Below are positions 19,067 through 28,482 of a stretch of DNA of 64,000 bases, piece after piece (position 1 is the first letter of the stretch; each line of letters opens with the position of its first letter). A program made the position numbers and the translations under genes. Where the stretch lies: the NCBI GenBank assembly GCA_016712625.1, contig JADJQQ010000001.1, forward strand, positions 310,001 through 374,000, given 5' to 3'. The notes under the pieces are model-generated. The model did no database searches and had not been told where the DNA came from. It saw only the letters and a program-made list of their open reading frames with translations. This stretch comes from Candidatus Competibacteraceae bacterium (GTDB taxonomy: Bacteria; Pseudomonadota; Gammaproteobacteria; Competibacterales; Competibacteraceae).

Positions 19067-19579
19067 ATGAATCCCGTTGCCGACTCTAGTGATTTCCAAA
19101 CACCGCGCCGCCCGACCTTGCCCCGTTTGCTAGCCCTGCCCTTTTCAGTGATTCCCAGCTCGATCCACTCCACTGTGCTGATTACTGCTTTGAATCGGCT
19201 ATTGGCCAAGCAGATTCGTGAAGGCGAATTCGAGTTTCTGCGTGATCGGGTATTGGCGATTCAGGTACGGGACGCCAAGGTCACTTATCAGCTCCGTTAT
19301 GCAGGTCCCGCTGGTTTCGTAGCCTGCCAGCGCAGCGAAAAACCGGATTTGTCGATCAGCGGCACGATCTACGACTTTCTGGCGCTGGCCACCCGCCGCG
19401 AAGATTCCGATACCTTATTCTTCAACCGGCGCGTGGTGCTGGAAGGCGACACCGCGTTGGGATTGGAATTAAAAAACTGGCTCGACGGAATGGATTTTGA
19501 AGCCCTCGGCGGGCCGTTGCCACCCCTGTTACGCGCCACCGACCGAATGATGGGCGCTTACGAGCGATTCAAACGCTAA
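19067..19579 (+). CDS. ubiT: SCP2-domain ubiquinone accessory factor UbiT
   Basis: 170 residues with an SCP2 sterol-carrier domain: LLAKQIREGEFEFLRDRVLAIQVRD, then LSISGTIYDFLALATRREDSDTLFFNRRV and LEGDTALGLELKNWLD. This matches YhbT/UbiT, which with UbiU and UbiV supports oxygen-independent ubiquinone synthesis in proteobacteria. ubiUV are usually adjacent but are not in this window. It lies 41 bases after rho and could be transcribed from it. Confidence 0.85.
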   Translation: MNPVADSSDFQTPRRPTLPRLLALPFSVIPSSIHSTVLITALNRLLAKQIREGEFEFLRDRVLAIQVRDAKVTYQLRYAGPAGFVACQRSEKPDLSISGTIYDFLALATRREDSDTLFFNRRVVLEGDTALGLELKNWLDGMDFEALGGPLPPLLRATDRMMGAYERFKR

Positions 19580-19680
19580 TCCGCCCAAACCAAATCGCCA
19601 CCATAGCGCTCGCGCAAAGGGTTGGCCCGAAATAGCGCACCGCGGTCGATTTAAATCGTGAGCCAGGACGCCAGTGGGGT

Positions 19681-22600
19681 TCAACTCTGGCGCACCTTGG
19701 CCCAATGCTCTTCCAATCGCTTCACGGATACAGGCGCGACGGTTTTCAATTCCTGGGCGAACTGTGAAACGCGCAACTCTTCCAACAACCAGCGAAAGCG
19801 TAGCAATTCAGGATCGTGCTTTTCGTCAAGGGCATTTCGTTCGGCCCGCCGTCGCCAGAGCGCCGACAGTCGCACGATATCGCCGCTGCGCTGACGGTCT
19901 TTGTCCGGCGCGTGCTTGAGTTTTTGCAAGCGCACGCTGATAGCGCGCAGATAGCGCGGCAGATGCGGCAGCCACTCCGGCGGGGTCTGGCTGAGAAAAC
20001 CCGGATACACCAGCCGCGCCAGTTGCTCGCGCACGTCCGCCAGCGCCTCGGCCCAGACGGACGATTCATCGGCGGTTAACAACCGTCTCACCTCGTGATA
20101 CGCGGCCAAAATGACGGCGGCGGTCTCGCATATCTCGGCCCTGACGGCGAACAGTCTCGCCTTGCCTCGCTCCACTAAGGCGTCGAACGACTCCCGGTTG
20201 CGCGGCAAGGGCTGATCGGTCAAAAAAGCCCGATCTAGGATGACGTTCAGTAGATCTGTCCGCAACGCCTCCTGCGTCCCCAAACCGACGTAGTGCAGGG
20301 TCATCTGTTGGAACTTCGGCAGATCGCGCGCCAGTTGCTTGTAGGTCGATCCCAGCCGCCACCCGATCAAGCGCCGTAAACCAACGCGAGTCGCCGCCTC
20401 CGCTCGCGCCAGCGAATCCAGTAGACGCAAGGCCAGCGTGCCGTCCGATTCCGCCACCAAGGCCGGATAGCCCCGCAGATGAATGCTGTTGCGGATAAAA
20501 CTGACTTCCTCGGCCAGTTCCCCAAAATCCCAATCACGCAGCCGCTCGCGCTCGAACTCCGGGGTCGGTAGCGCGGCGAACTGGCTGCGCGCCTCGCCGC
20601 GCAATTGCGCCTGAATCGCGCCCCAATCGCGACCGATCGCCAGCCCCTTGCCATCGGCATCCACCACTTGCACCCGCATTCGCACATGCATGGGTACGGT
20701 ATCCAGGTCCCAAGCCTCCTCAGGGATCCGCACCCCGGTCATTTTCTCCAGGCGCTCGGTCATCGCCTCGATCAGCGATTCCCTCCCCGGTTCGATCACC
20801 TCCAGCAAGGCTTGCACGTAATTCGGCACTGGCACGAAGTTACGCCGTATCGCTTTCGGCAAGGACTTCAACAAGGCGGCCATCCGTTCCGCCCGCAAGC
20901 CCGGCACCAGCCAATCCAGTCGCTTGGGATCAACCTGATTGACCGCCGCCAGCGGCACGGTCAGCGTCACGCCGTCATCGTCCGCGCCGGGCGTAAATCG
21001 ATAAGTCAGCGGTAATTGCAAGCCATCGAGATCGAGATGGTCGGGAAAACGCTCACCATCGGTCACTGGTCCCGCCGCTGCTAGCAGCGCCGCGCGGTCA
21101 AGAAACAGCAGACGCGGATTTTCCCGCTCTACTTGTTTGCGCCAAGTCTCGAACGCGGGACCACTGTAAATGCCTTCGGGAATCCGTTCCCCATAAAAGC
21201 GGTACAGCGTTTCCTCATCCGCCGTCAGATCGCGGCGGGCGCGTACCTCCAGTTCTTCCAATTCGGCTAGCAAGGCTCGGTTGTGCTGAAAAAATGGCGC
21301 TTTGCAATGGAAATCACCCTCAACCAGCGCGTGTCGGATAAAAATTTCTCGCGCCAACGCCGGATCGAGCGGCCCATAATTGATCCGACGATTGCTGATG
21401 ATCGGCAGACCGTACAATGTCACCCGTTCGAGCGCTGTCACCTGCGCCGAGCGCTTCTCCCAGTGCGGTTCGGCGTAGCCACGCTTGAGCAGATGGCCGG
21501 CCAACCCTTCCACCCATTCGGGATCAATACGGGCCACGGTGCGAGCATACAGGCGGCTGGTCTCCACCAGCTCCGCCGCCGCCACCCAACGCGGCCGTTT
21601 CTTGAATAGCCCGGAACCGGGAAACAGATAAAAATTGCGACCCCGCGCACCGAGATAGACGTTTTCCTCTTGCTTTAAACCAAGCTGGCCCAGCACCCCG
21701 GCCAGCAATGCCCGATGCAGGTTAGGGTAAGGGGCGGGTTCCTCGTTCGGTCGCATCCCCATTTCAGTAGTAAGGCCGAGCAATTCATGATGCAGGTCGC
21801 GCCATTCCCGCAGCCGCACGAAGGACAGGAACTCGGCCTGACACAGGTTGCGCAATTGATTCTTGGACAGTTGCCGGACCTGCTCGTGGTAGTAATCCCA
21901 CAGCTTGAGCAAGGCCAGAAAATCGGATTGCTCATCCCGAAACCGACGATGTTTCTCGTCGGCTGCTTGTTGTTTTTCCAGTGGCCGCTCGCGCGGATCT
22001 TGCACGGCCAGCGCGGCGACGATGATGAGCACCTCGCGCAAACTGCTTTCCCCTCGCGCCGCCAGCAGCATGCGGCCTAATCTTGGGTCGAGCGGTAACT
22101 TGGCCAGTTGTCGGCCTAGCTCGGTGATGCGCCGCTGCTCGTCCACCGCCTGTAACTCAAACAGCAAGCGAAACCCGTCGCTGATCTGGCGCGAATCGGG
22201 CGGATCGACGAAGGGAAATTCTTCCGGCCGACCCAGATTGAGCGCGCTCATCTGCAAAATCACCGCCGCCAGATGGGTGCGAAGAATTTCGGGATCGGTA
22301 AACGGTGGACGAGATTGATAGTCTTCTTCAGCGTACAGGCGGACGCAAATCCCGGCCATCACCCGACCACAACGACCGGCGCGCTGGTTGGCGCTAGCTT
22401 GGGAAATTTTCTCAATCGGCAGGCGTTGAATCTTGCCGCGCGGGCTGTAGCGACTGATCCGCGCCGTGCCGGGATCAATCACGTAGCGGATACCAGGCAC
22501 CGTCAGCGAGGTTTCGGCCACGTTGGTCGCCAGCACAATTCGAGGCCGGCCATGCGGCTGAAACACCCGGTTTTGCTCGGCGGCCGATAGCCGGGCGTAC

Positions 22601-23562
22601 AGCGGCAAAATTTCGGTGTTGGGCGGATGGTGCTTGCGTAAACTTTCGGCGGTTTCCCGAATTTCGCGCTCGCCGGAGAGAAAAATCAGAATGTCACCCG
22701 GCCCTTCCCGCCAGACTTCATCCACCGCGTCCAGAATTGCCTGTTGTAAATCGCGGTCGCGCTCGTCCTCGTCCGCCGCGATTAACGGCCGATAGCGAAG
22801 CGCTACCGGATAGGTGCGCCCGGACACTTCGATGATTGGCGCATTGTTGAAATGGTGGGAAAAGCGTTCGGGGTCAATGGTGGCCGAGGTGATGATGAGC
22901 TTTAGATCGGGCCGACGCGGCAACAACCGCCTCAGATAGCCCAGCAGGAAATCGATGTTGAGGCTGCGTTCGTGGGCCTCATCGAGGATGATGGCCTCGT
23001 ACTGTTCCAGCAGGCGGTCGCCTTGCGTTTCCGCCAACAGGATGCCGTCAGTCATCAGCTTGATCGCGGCATTCGGCCCGGTGTGGTCGGAAAAGCGCAC
23101 CTTGTAGCCGACTTGGCCGCCGACCGTGGTATTCAGTTCAGCGGCAATCCGCGTCGCCACCGAACGGGCGGCGATTCGGCGTGGCTGCGTGTGGCCAATC
23201 AAGGCCGCCGCGCCGAGTCCAAGCGACAAACAGATTTTCGGCAACTGAGTGGTTTTGCCGGAGCCGGTTTCGCCGCACACCACCACCACTTGATGGTCTC
23301 GGATCGCGGCGGCGATGGCGTCGCGATGCGCACTGATCGGCAGACTGTCATCAAACTCGGGCGTCGGTAGGGCGGCGCGGCGCGCTTGCAAGCGCGCCAC
23401 AGCGGCATCGACCTCGACGCGGAGTTGCTCCACGCCGCGATCTACCGGCTTACCGTCGCGCGCGCGCTGGCGCAACCCGCGCAGGCGGTGGGTAAATGCG
23501 CCACGGTCGCGAATCGGACAATCCACCAATCGTGTTTGTATAAGGCGAAAAACGTGTTCCAC
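19681..23562 (-). CDS. hrpA: ATP-dependent RNA helicase HrpA (DEAH box)
   Basis: About 1293 residues from a GTG at 23562, near the 1300 of E. coli HrpA. Helicase motifs are GETGSGKTTQLPK (I), LDEAHERS (II), SATID (III) and QRAGRCGR (VI). They are followed by the HA2/OB regions and a long C-terminal DUF3418 part. HrpA acts on mRNA and rescues stalled ribosomes in E. coli. Reading could be extended to a start at 23652, but that adds a Cys-rich stretch unlike the family. The chosen start puts RLIQTRLVDCPIRDR at the usual N-terminus. Divergent from the cold-shock gene. Confidence 0.94.
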   Translation of the reverse strand: MEHVFRLIQTRLVDCPIRDRGAFTHRLRGLRQRARDGKPVDRGVEQLRVEVDAAVARLQARRAALPTPEFDDSLPISAHRDAIAAAIRDHQVVVVCGETGSGKTTQLPKICLSLGLGAAALIGHTQPRRIAARSVATRIAAELNTTVGGQVGYKVRFSDHTGPNAAIKLMTDGILLAETQGDRLLEQYEAIILDEAHERSLNIDFLLGYLRRLLPRRPDLKLIITSATIDPERFSHHFNNAPIIEVSGRTYPVALRYRPLIAADEDERDRDLQQAILDAVDEVWREGPGDILIFLSGEREIRETAESLRKHHPPNTEILPLYARLSAAEQNRVFQPHGRPRIVLATNVAETSLTVPGIRYVIDPGTARISRYSPRGKIQRLPIEKISQASANQRAGRCGRVMAGICVRLYAEEDYQSRPPFTDPEILRTHLAAVILQMSALNLGRPEEFPFVDPPDSRQISDGFRLLFELQAVDEQRRITELGRQLAKLPLDPRLGRMLLAARGESSLREVLIIVAALAVQDPRERPLEKQQAADEKHRRFRDEQSDFLALLKLWDYYHEQVRQLSKNQLRNLCQAEFLSFVRLREWRDLHHELLGLTTEMGMRPNEEPAPYPNLHRALLAGVLGQLGLKQEENVYLGARGRNFYLFPGSGLFKKRPRWVAAAELVETSRLYARTVARIDPEWVEGLAGHLLKRGYAEPHWEKRSAQVTALERVTLYGLPIISNRRINYGPLDPALAREIFIRHALVEGDFHCKAPFFQHNRALLAELEELEVRARRDLTADEETLYRFYGERIPEGIYSGPAFETWRKQVERENPRLLFLDRAALLAAAGPVTDGERFPDHLDLDGLQLPLTYRFTPGADDDGVTLTVPLAAVNQVDPKRLDWLVPGLRAERMAALLKSLPKAIRRNFVPVPNYVQALLEVIEPGRESLIEAMTERLEKMTGVRIPEEAWDLDTVPMHVRMRVQVVDADGKGLAIGRDWGAIQAQLRGEARSQFAALPTPEFERERLRDWDFGELAEEVSFIRNSIHLRGYPALVAESDGTLALRLLDSLARAEAATRVGLRRLIGWRLGSTYKQLARDLPKFQQMTLHYVGLGTQEALRTDLLNVILDRAFLTDQPLPRNRESFDALVERGKARLFAVRAEICETAAVILAAYHEVRRLLTADESSVWAEALADVREQLARLVYPGFLSQTPPEWLPHLPRYLRAISVRLQKLKHAPDKDRQRSGDIVRLSALWRRRAERNALDEKHDPELLRFRWLLEELRVSQFAQELKTVAPVSVKRLEEHWAKVRQS

Positions 23563-23624
23563 AACGAGCTCAATATTTTGTTTGCAATAGTGTAAACCTA
23601 CCCAACAGGGAAGCGGCGCGCATT

Positions 23625-23645
23625 TTTGCACTAAGCTTGTGCAAA
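23625..23645. promoter_or_regulatory. Inverted repeat in the hrpA/csp divergent spacer
   Basis: Perfect arms TTTGCAC (23625-23631) and GTGCAAA (23639-23645) surround 7 bases. The size and AT-flanked location between two divergent genes suit a dimeric repressor operator. No known consensus was matched, so the role is inferred. Confidence 0.35.
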
Positions 23646-23755
23646 CGCACACAAAATTTGCTTGCGGAACTGCATTCTTTGACGTACTTTCCGGCGCGGG
23701 TAGAGGGTGAGAAGAACCTCAAAATACCCAACGTCGACCCTCGGTTAGCTGGCAG

Positions 23756-23773
23756 TTCCGCGATGCCGCGGAA
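23756..23773 (+). promoter_or_regulatory. Hairpin in the leader of the cold-shock gene
   Basis: A 7-bp perfect stem TTCCGCG/CGCGGAA (23756-23762 and 23767-23773) with a 4-base loop lies about 50 bases upstream of the csp start. Cold-shock mRNAs typically carry long structured leaders that refold with temperature, and this stem is a candidate part of one. Confidence 0.4.
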
Positions 23774-23821
23774 GCGCCGATGGCCCGGCTGAAAAAATAT
23801 TTTGTCTTTGAGGTTGTCTTA

Positions 23822-24037
23822 ATGAGCACTGGTACTGTGAAATGGTTTGACGAAGCGAAAGGTTTCGGTTTCATCGCCCCGGAGGACGGTAGTAATGACG
23901 TATTCGTCCATTACTCCGTGATCGAGGGTAAGGGTTTCCGCACCTTGGCGGAAAACCAAAAAGTCGAATTTGAAGTCAAAGCCGGCCCCAAAGGACCACA
24001 AGCCACGATGGTTAAAAAATTCGCGGCTGAAAAATAA
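23822..24037 (+). CDS. Cold-shock domain protein (CspA family)
   Basis: 71 residues. It is a single cold-shock domain with RNP1 KGFGFIAP (13-20) and RNP2 VFVHYS (27-32), starting MSTGTVKWFD. It binds single-stranded RNA/DNA and melts mRNA structure. ATG 23822 has GAGG eight bases upstream; a longer reading from 23780 was rejected because the family begins at this Met. It has a long leader and a strong terminator, so it is a monocistronic unit. Confidence 0.96.
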   Translation: MSTGTVKWFDEAKGFGFIAPEDGSNDVFVHYSVIEGKGFRTLAENQKVEFEVKAGPKGPQATMVKKFAAEK

Positions 24038-24065
24038 AACACGTTCCACCAACCCTTCAGCCGAG

Positions 24066-24093
24066 GCCCCGCTGCGCGGGGCTTCGTCGTTTT
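24066..24093 (+). terminator. Rho-independent terminator after the cold-shock gene
   Basis: A 7-bp stem GCCCCGC/GCGGGGC (24066-24072 and 24076-24082) with a 3-base loop is followed by TTCGTCGTTTT. It lies 28 bases after the stop codon. Confidence 0.85.
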
Positions 24094-24142
24094 AACCACT
24101 TCGCTATAATGCCTCGCCCGCCTCACCTGACAGAGCCGTATC

Positions 24143-25959
24143 GTGATTGAAAAACTCCGCAATATCGCCATCATCGCCCACGTGGACCATGGCAAGACCA
24201 CGCTGGTAGACAAACTGCTGCAACAGTCCGGCACGCTCGGCGACCGGGCCGCGCCGCCCGAACGGGTGATGGACTCTAACGCCCTGGAACGGGAACGCGG
24301 CATCACCATTCTGGCCAAGAATACCGCTTTGTATTGGCGCGACTATCACATCAATATCGTGGATACACCGGGCCATGCCGACTTCGGCGGCGAGGTCGAA
24401 CGGGTGTTGTCGATGGTGGATTCGGTGCTGTTGCTGGTTGATGCCGTGGATGGTCCGATGCCGCAAACCCGCTTCGTCACCCAAAAGCCTTCGCCATGGG
24501 CTTCCGGCCCATCGTGGTCATCAACAAGATCGACCGGCCGGGCGCGCGACCCCATTGGGTGCTGGATCGCACCTTCGATCTGTTCGACCGCTTGGGCGCG
24601 ACTGATGAGCAACTGGATTTTCCGGTCATTTACGCCTCGGCCCTGCACGGTTATGCGGGCTTGGACGAGGCGGCGCGGGAAGGCGACATGGCCCCGCTGT
24701 TCGAGACCATCATCAACCATGTCAGACCGCCAGCGGTCGATCCCGCCGGCACGTTTCAACTGCAAGTCAGCTCGCTGGATTACAACAGTTACGTCGGCGT
24801 TATCGGCATCGGCCGCATCCGGCGGGGTAAAGTGAAGACCAACACGGCGGTCACGATCCTCGATCCGAACGGCAACCGCCGCAATGGCCGTATCCTGCAA
24901 ATCCTCGGCTTTCAGGGACTGGAGCGGATTGAATTTCCCGAAGCCTCAGCGGGTGACATCATCGCTTTCACGGGCATTGACGGCCTGGGCATTTCCGATG
25001 TGATTTGTGACCCCACCGCCGTCGAGCCACTCCCCCCACTCAAGGTGGACGAACCCACCATGAGCATGACTTTTCAGGTCAATACCTCACCGTTCGCGGG
25101 CCGCGAGGGCAAATATGTCACCAGCCGCCAGGTGCGCGAGCGGCTATACCGTGAATTGATCCACAATGTCGCGTTGCGGATCGAGAACACCGACGACCCC
25201 GACAAATTCAAGGTCTCTGGCCGGGGCGAGCTGCATCTGTCGATCCTGATCGAAAACATGCGCCGTGAGGGTTATGAATTGGCGGTCTCCCGCCCGGAAG
25301 TGATCGTGCGTGAAATCGATGGTGAGTTGCACGAGCCTTATGAACAGTTAACTGTCGATGTGGAGGAACAGCATCAAGGCACGATTATGGAAAAGCTCGG
25401 CGAACGGCGCGGGGACTTGCTCGACATGCAGCCCGACGGCAAGGGCCGGGTTCGCTTGGATTATCTGATTCCGGCGCGCGGCCTGATTGGCTTCCAGACC
25501 GAATTTCTGACCGCCACGTCCGGCACCGGTCTGCTCTATCATGTGTTCGACCGCTACGGCCCACTCAAAAAAGGCGCTATCGGCGCACGGATTAACGGAG
25601 TGCTGATTTCCAATTCCACCGGCAAGGTACTGGCCTACGCCTTGTTCAATCTTCAGGAGCGCGGCCGGTTGATGGTTGGCCCCGGCGATGAAGCGTACGA
25701 AGGCATGATCGTCGGCATTCACTCTCGCGACAACGATCTGGTCGTCAATCCGCTCAAGGCCAAACAACTCACCAACATTCGCGCGGCGGGTTCGGATGAA
25801 AATATTCTGCTGACCCCGCCGGTGCGGTTGAGCCTGGAACAGGCGTTGGAATTTATTGATGACGACGAACTGGTGGAAGTAACTCCAAAATCCATCCGTC
25901 TCCGCAAAAAACTGTTGCTTGAACACGAGCGCAAGCGGGCAGGACGACAGGGAAGCTAA
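24143..25959 (+). CDS. typA: Ribosome-associated GTPase TypA/BipA, interrupted by a one-base frameshift
   Basis: About 605 residues once the frame is repaired, the normal length. It starts at GTG 24143 (IEKLRNIAIIAHVDHGKTTLVDKLL) with the G1 motif, then DTPGHADFGGEVERV (G3). The frame breaks at 24483-24490: AAAAGCCTT is present where AAAAGGCCTT would give TQKAFAMGFRPIVVINKIDRPG (G4). Downstream reading runs intact from about 24496 to 25959 with the elongation-factor V-like and C-terminal BipA domains. TypA aids ribosome assembly and stress adaptation. With the frame as written the product is cut soon after the G3 region and would be non-functional. Because everything else is conserved, a missing G in the sequence is as likely as real decay. 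Confidence 0.9.
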
Positions 25960-26130
25960 GCCAAAATCATATTTCGTCCTGAAGAAGGCGGGAGCTGATC
26001 CTCTGTGCCGAGCGACTGCTCCCAGCCATTTCAACGGTTGCAACGGCGTGGTAACTGGGAGGAAATCTGCTTTACTTTGCTCAAAGGCTGCTATCAATCC
26101 CGCCCAAAACTTCTGAGGAAGGAGATCGCC

Positions 26131-27033
26131 GTGGCAGACGATTCGCTAGTTCCAGTCTTGATTGCCGACATCCAAGGCAAAGAAATTATCGAAGCTTATT
26201 ACCAGCGGTGTGGTCTGGAAACGATCGGGCCGGGCCGAATCAAAACCGGCGAGATTTTTACCTTCTCCAGCCTTGAAGATCTGTTTGACAAGCTGCTGGC
26301 TAACGACGCTAAAACGCAGATTGCGGTCAGTCACGGCAGCTCCGAACACGGACTGCTTATCAAATTCGCCAAGGAATCTAAATTTACCGCCACCGGCGCC
26401 GTGATTGAAACGCTTTCTGTGTTAGCTGATCTGGCCAAGAAAGGCAGTCTTGCGGCGGATAATGAGCGGCTTAGCAACGTCGCCCAAATGATGGGCGTGA
26501 CAGTCGCCACCGCCCAACGCTTGCTGGAAAAAATTAATAAGCTGCGCGCTAAAAAGCTGATCCTACACATTCGCGGCTGCAATATCGGCGCTAATGTTTC
26601 CCTGCTGCGCGCCTATAAAACCGCGCTCGGCGCCGCCGCCCTCACTGCCCCAACCGTGCGGATGGTCTATGCCGGCGTCAACCCGCGCAAGCCCCCCAAA
26701 GGCGTATCGATGGGGGATCTAGTTGGCGATACCAAGCCAAAACTCCCGAAGACCCGGCGGCGTCTCTTTCCTTGGCCAGAAAATTCCCATGTCGGTCCGA
26801 TCATCATCGACATCCGCGACATCGACGGTCATACTCAATTGGAAACCACTGCCTTTATCAACGATCCACCCCTCACTTCTCACTGGGCCGCAAAATTGAA
26901 TGGCCAGTGGCGGCAAGCGCCCAATGCAGCCAAAAGCAACTCCTTTATATTGCCGGTCCTGTGGGACAACACCGAAACCAGTTGGCACGCGCCACTGGAA
27001 GAAGGCTATCGCCAGAAATTAGTCATGGTCTGA
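26131..27033 (+). CDS. Unknown protein with a possible caspase-like (clan CD) His/Cys pair
   Basis: 300 residues from GTG 26131, preceded by a strong GAGGAAGGAGA. No family was recognised with confidence. A hydrophobic strand ending in His-Gly (TQIAVSHGSSEHG, His68) is followed by helices and then a second strand ending in Gly-Cys (KKLILHIRGCNIGANVSLLRAY, Cys150). This spacing and the HG...GC pattern resemble caspase/CHAT/DUF4347-type folds. The C-terminal third is rich in prolines and beta strands (VGPIIIDIRDIDGHTQLETTAFIND). No signal peptide or membrane helix was seen. It stands alone between typA and satP. The fold assignment is inference from two motifs. Confidence 0.65.
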   Translation: MADDSLVPVLIADIQGKEIIEAYYQRCGLETIGPGRIKTGEIFTFSSLEDLFDKLLANDAKTQIAVSHGSSEHGLLIKFAKESKFTATGAVIETLSVLADLAKKGSLAADNERLSNVAQMMGVTVATAQRLLEKINKLRAKKLILHIRGCNIGANVSLLRAYKTALGAAALTAPTVRMVYAGVNPRKPPKGVSMGDLVGDTKPKLPKTRRRLFPWPENSHVGPIIIDIRDIDGHTQLETTAFINDPPLTSHWAAKLNGQWRQAPNAAKSNSFILPVLWDNTETSWHAPLEEGYRQKLVMV

Positions 27034-27256
27034 ATAGCTGCTCTGAATGACCGAATCACTTTTCGTCATCGGTAGGTAATTTGTATCGAGAATAAAACAA
27101 TCGCTCTCTTTACGAGTCTTTCTTGTTTCACAGATCGCATCGATTAATTGTTCTCTTTTCTGGCATGATGATAAAGTAATAACAGCCGTTTCAATGACAC
27201 AAACCCCGAATGCGGGCATCGTGGTGCGGCTCAAAAAAACCTGGGAGACAAAAATT

Positions 27257-27823
27257 ATGTCAGAACAAAAACTTGGAAATCCAGCCGTTGTCGGCCTAGC
27301 CGGCTTCGGCCTCACTACCCTCGTACTGCAATTCCACAATGTCGGTTGGATGCCCAGCATCGGCCCAGTGGTGTGGCTGGGACTTTTCTTCGGCGGCCTC
27401 GCTCAAATGATCGCGGGCTTGCAGGAAATGAAAACCGGTAATAATTTTGGTTACTGCGCCTTCACGTCCTACGGTACCTTCTGGATTTCTCTGTGTTTCA
27501 TTCTGCTAGGCAATAAATACGACCTATTCAAAGCCGGCACTGAAGATGTGGGTTGGTTTCTAATCGCCTGGACCCTGTTCTCGATCATTTTGTGGATTGG
27601 TTCACTACGCATTCACGGGGCGATGGCCTTTACCTTCACTACATTGGTCATTGGCTTCATCTTACTGGATCTGGCCCATTTCGGTTATCCAGGCTTAACC
27701 GTGGTAGCGGGCTATGAGCTGATGATTTGCGCTTTCGCGGCTTGGTACATGATGGCGCGCATCATCCTGAACGAAATCTATGGTAGAGAAGTCCTGCCAG
27801 CTGGAAAGCCTTGGGTTTCCTAA
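27257..27823 (+). CDS. satP: Acetate/succinate uptake permease, SatP/YaaH (AceTr) family
   Basis: 188 residues with six hydrophobic segments. The family signature NPAVVGLAGFGLTTLVL at the N-terminus is a close form of the NPAPLGL motif of GPR1/FUN34/YaaH carriers. A conserved FFGGLAQMIAGLQEMKTGNNFG and FTSYGTFWIS follow. It takes up acetate, probably with protons, across the inner membrane. ATG 27257 has GGGAG nine bases upstream; the longer reading is unlike the family. The 220-base AT-rich spacer before it likely holds the promoter. A Cache-domain gene follows after 50 bases, probably in the same operon. Confidence 0.9.
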   Translation: MSEQKLGNPAVVGLAGFGLTTLVLQFHNVGWMPSIGPVVWLGLFFGGLAQMIAGLQEMKTGNNFGYCAFTSYGTFWISLCFILLGNKYDLFKAGTEDVGWFLIAWTLFSIILWIGSLRIHGAMAFTFTTLVIGFILLDLAHFGYPGLTVVAGYELMICAFAAWYMMARIILNEIYGREVLPAGKPWVS

Positions 27824-27873
27824 GCAAAACTGGCTTTCTCATGGTTGCCGTCAAATTTTTGGAGGATTTAAAA

Positions 27874-28425
27874 ATGCGAAAAACAATGCTCGGCTTCGCC
27901 GGCCTCGCCCTCATCTTGAGCGTCACACCGGCATGGGTCGGCGCCGCCGACTCCGCGGCCACTCCCGATGAAGTGATCGCTAAAGTGCATGAAGCCGTTC
28001 AGTACCTGAAAGATAAAGGCTTGGCGGGATTTTCGGATTTTAATAACAACAAAGATGCCCGCTGGGTATGGAAAGATAGTTATGTGTTCGTCTATAGCTG
28101 CCGGGACAACGTGATGATCGCCCACCCGCTGCGGCCCGATATGGTCGGCAAACCGATCCTGCAAATGAAGGACGACAAAGACCATTTCCTGTTCCAGGAT
28201 ATGTGCAAGTCCGGCGCTAACACCGATGGGGGCTGGGTAGAGTATTGGTGGCCGAAACCCGGCGAGGCCAAGGCATCCCGCAAGATCTCCTACGTCCACA
28301 GCGCCGAGGTTTCCTTCAAACCGGATATTCAGGTCGGCTCTGGCATTTATGATGACAAGATGAGCGTTGAGGAACTGAACAAGCTCGCTACCCAGGCCAA
28401 ACAACCGAAGAAAGACGCCCCCTAA
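27874..28425 (+). CDS. Secreted single-Cache-domain protein
   Basis: 183 residues. A signal peptide MRKTMLGFAGLALILSVTPA with cleavage near VGA-AD is followed by one Cache_2-type domain. The domain shows AGFSDFNNNKDARWVWKDSYVFVYSCRDNVMIAHP, MVGKPILQMKD, and GGWVEYWWPKP with KISYVHSAE. There is no membrane anchor or output domain, so the mature protein should be free in the periplasm. Cache domains bind small ligands, often carboxylates. A GGAGG at 27861-27865 precedes the ATG. Linkage to satP suggests a role in sensing or binding acetate-like compounds, which is an inference. Confidence 0.82.
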   Translation: MRKTMLGFAGLALILSVTPAWVGAADSAATPDEVIAKVHEAVQYLKDKGLAGFSDFNNNKDARWVWKDSYVFVYSCRDNVMIAHPLRPDMVGKPILQMKDDKDHFLFQDMCKSGANTDGGWVEYWWPKPGEAKASRKISYVHSAEVSFKPDIQVGSGIYDDKMSVEELNKLATQAKQPKKDAP

Positions 28426-28453
28426 GGTTTGTGCTAAGTTCTAAACCCTGCCC

Positions 28454-28482
28454 AACCGCCTCACGATCGAGGCGGTTTTTTA
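28454..28482 (+). terminator. Rho-independent terminator after the satP-Cache pair
   Basis: A 9-bp perfect stem AACCGCCTC/GAGGCGGTT (28454-28462 and 28469-28477) is followed by TTT. It sits 28 bases after the stop, and the converging minus-strand gene ends in its T run. Confidence 0.88.

Noticed and set aside
24470..24500. Programmed frameshift in typA
   Set aside because: No slippery heptamer, stop-codon context or downstream pseudoknot of known type was seen, and the family is not known for recoding.
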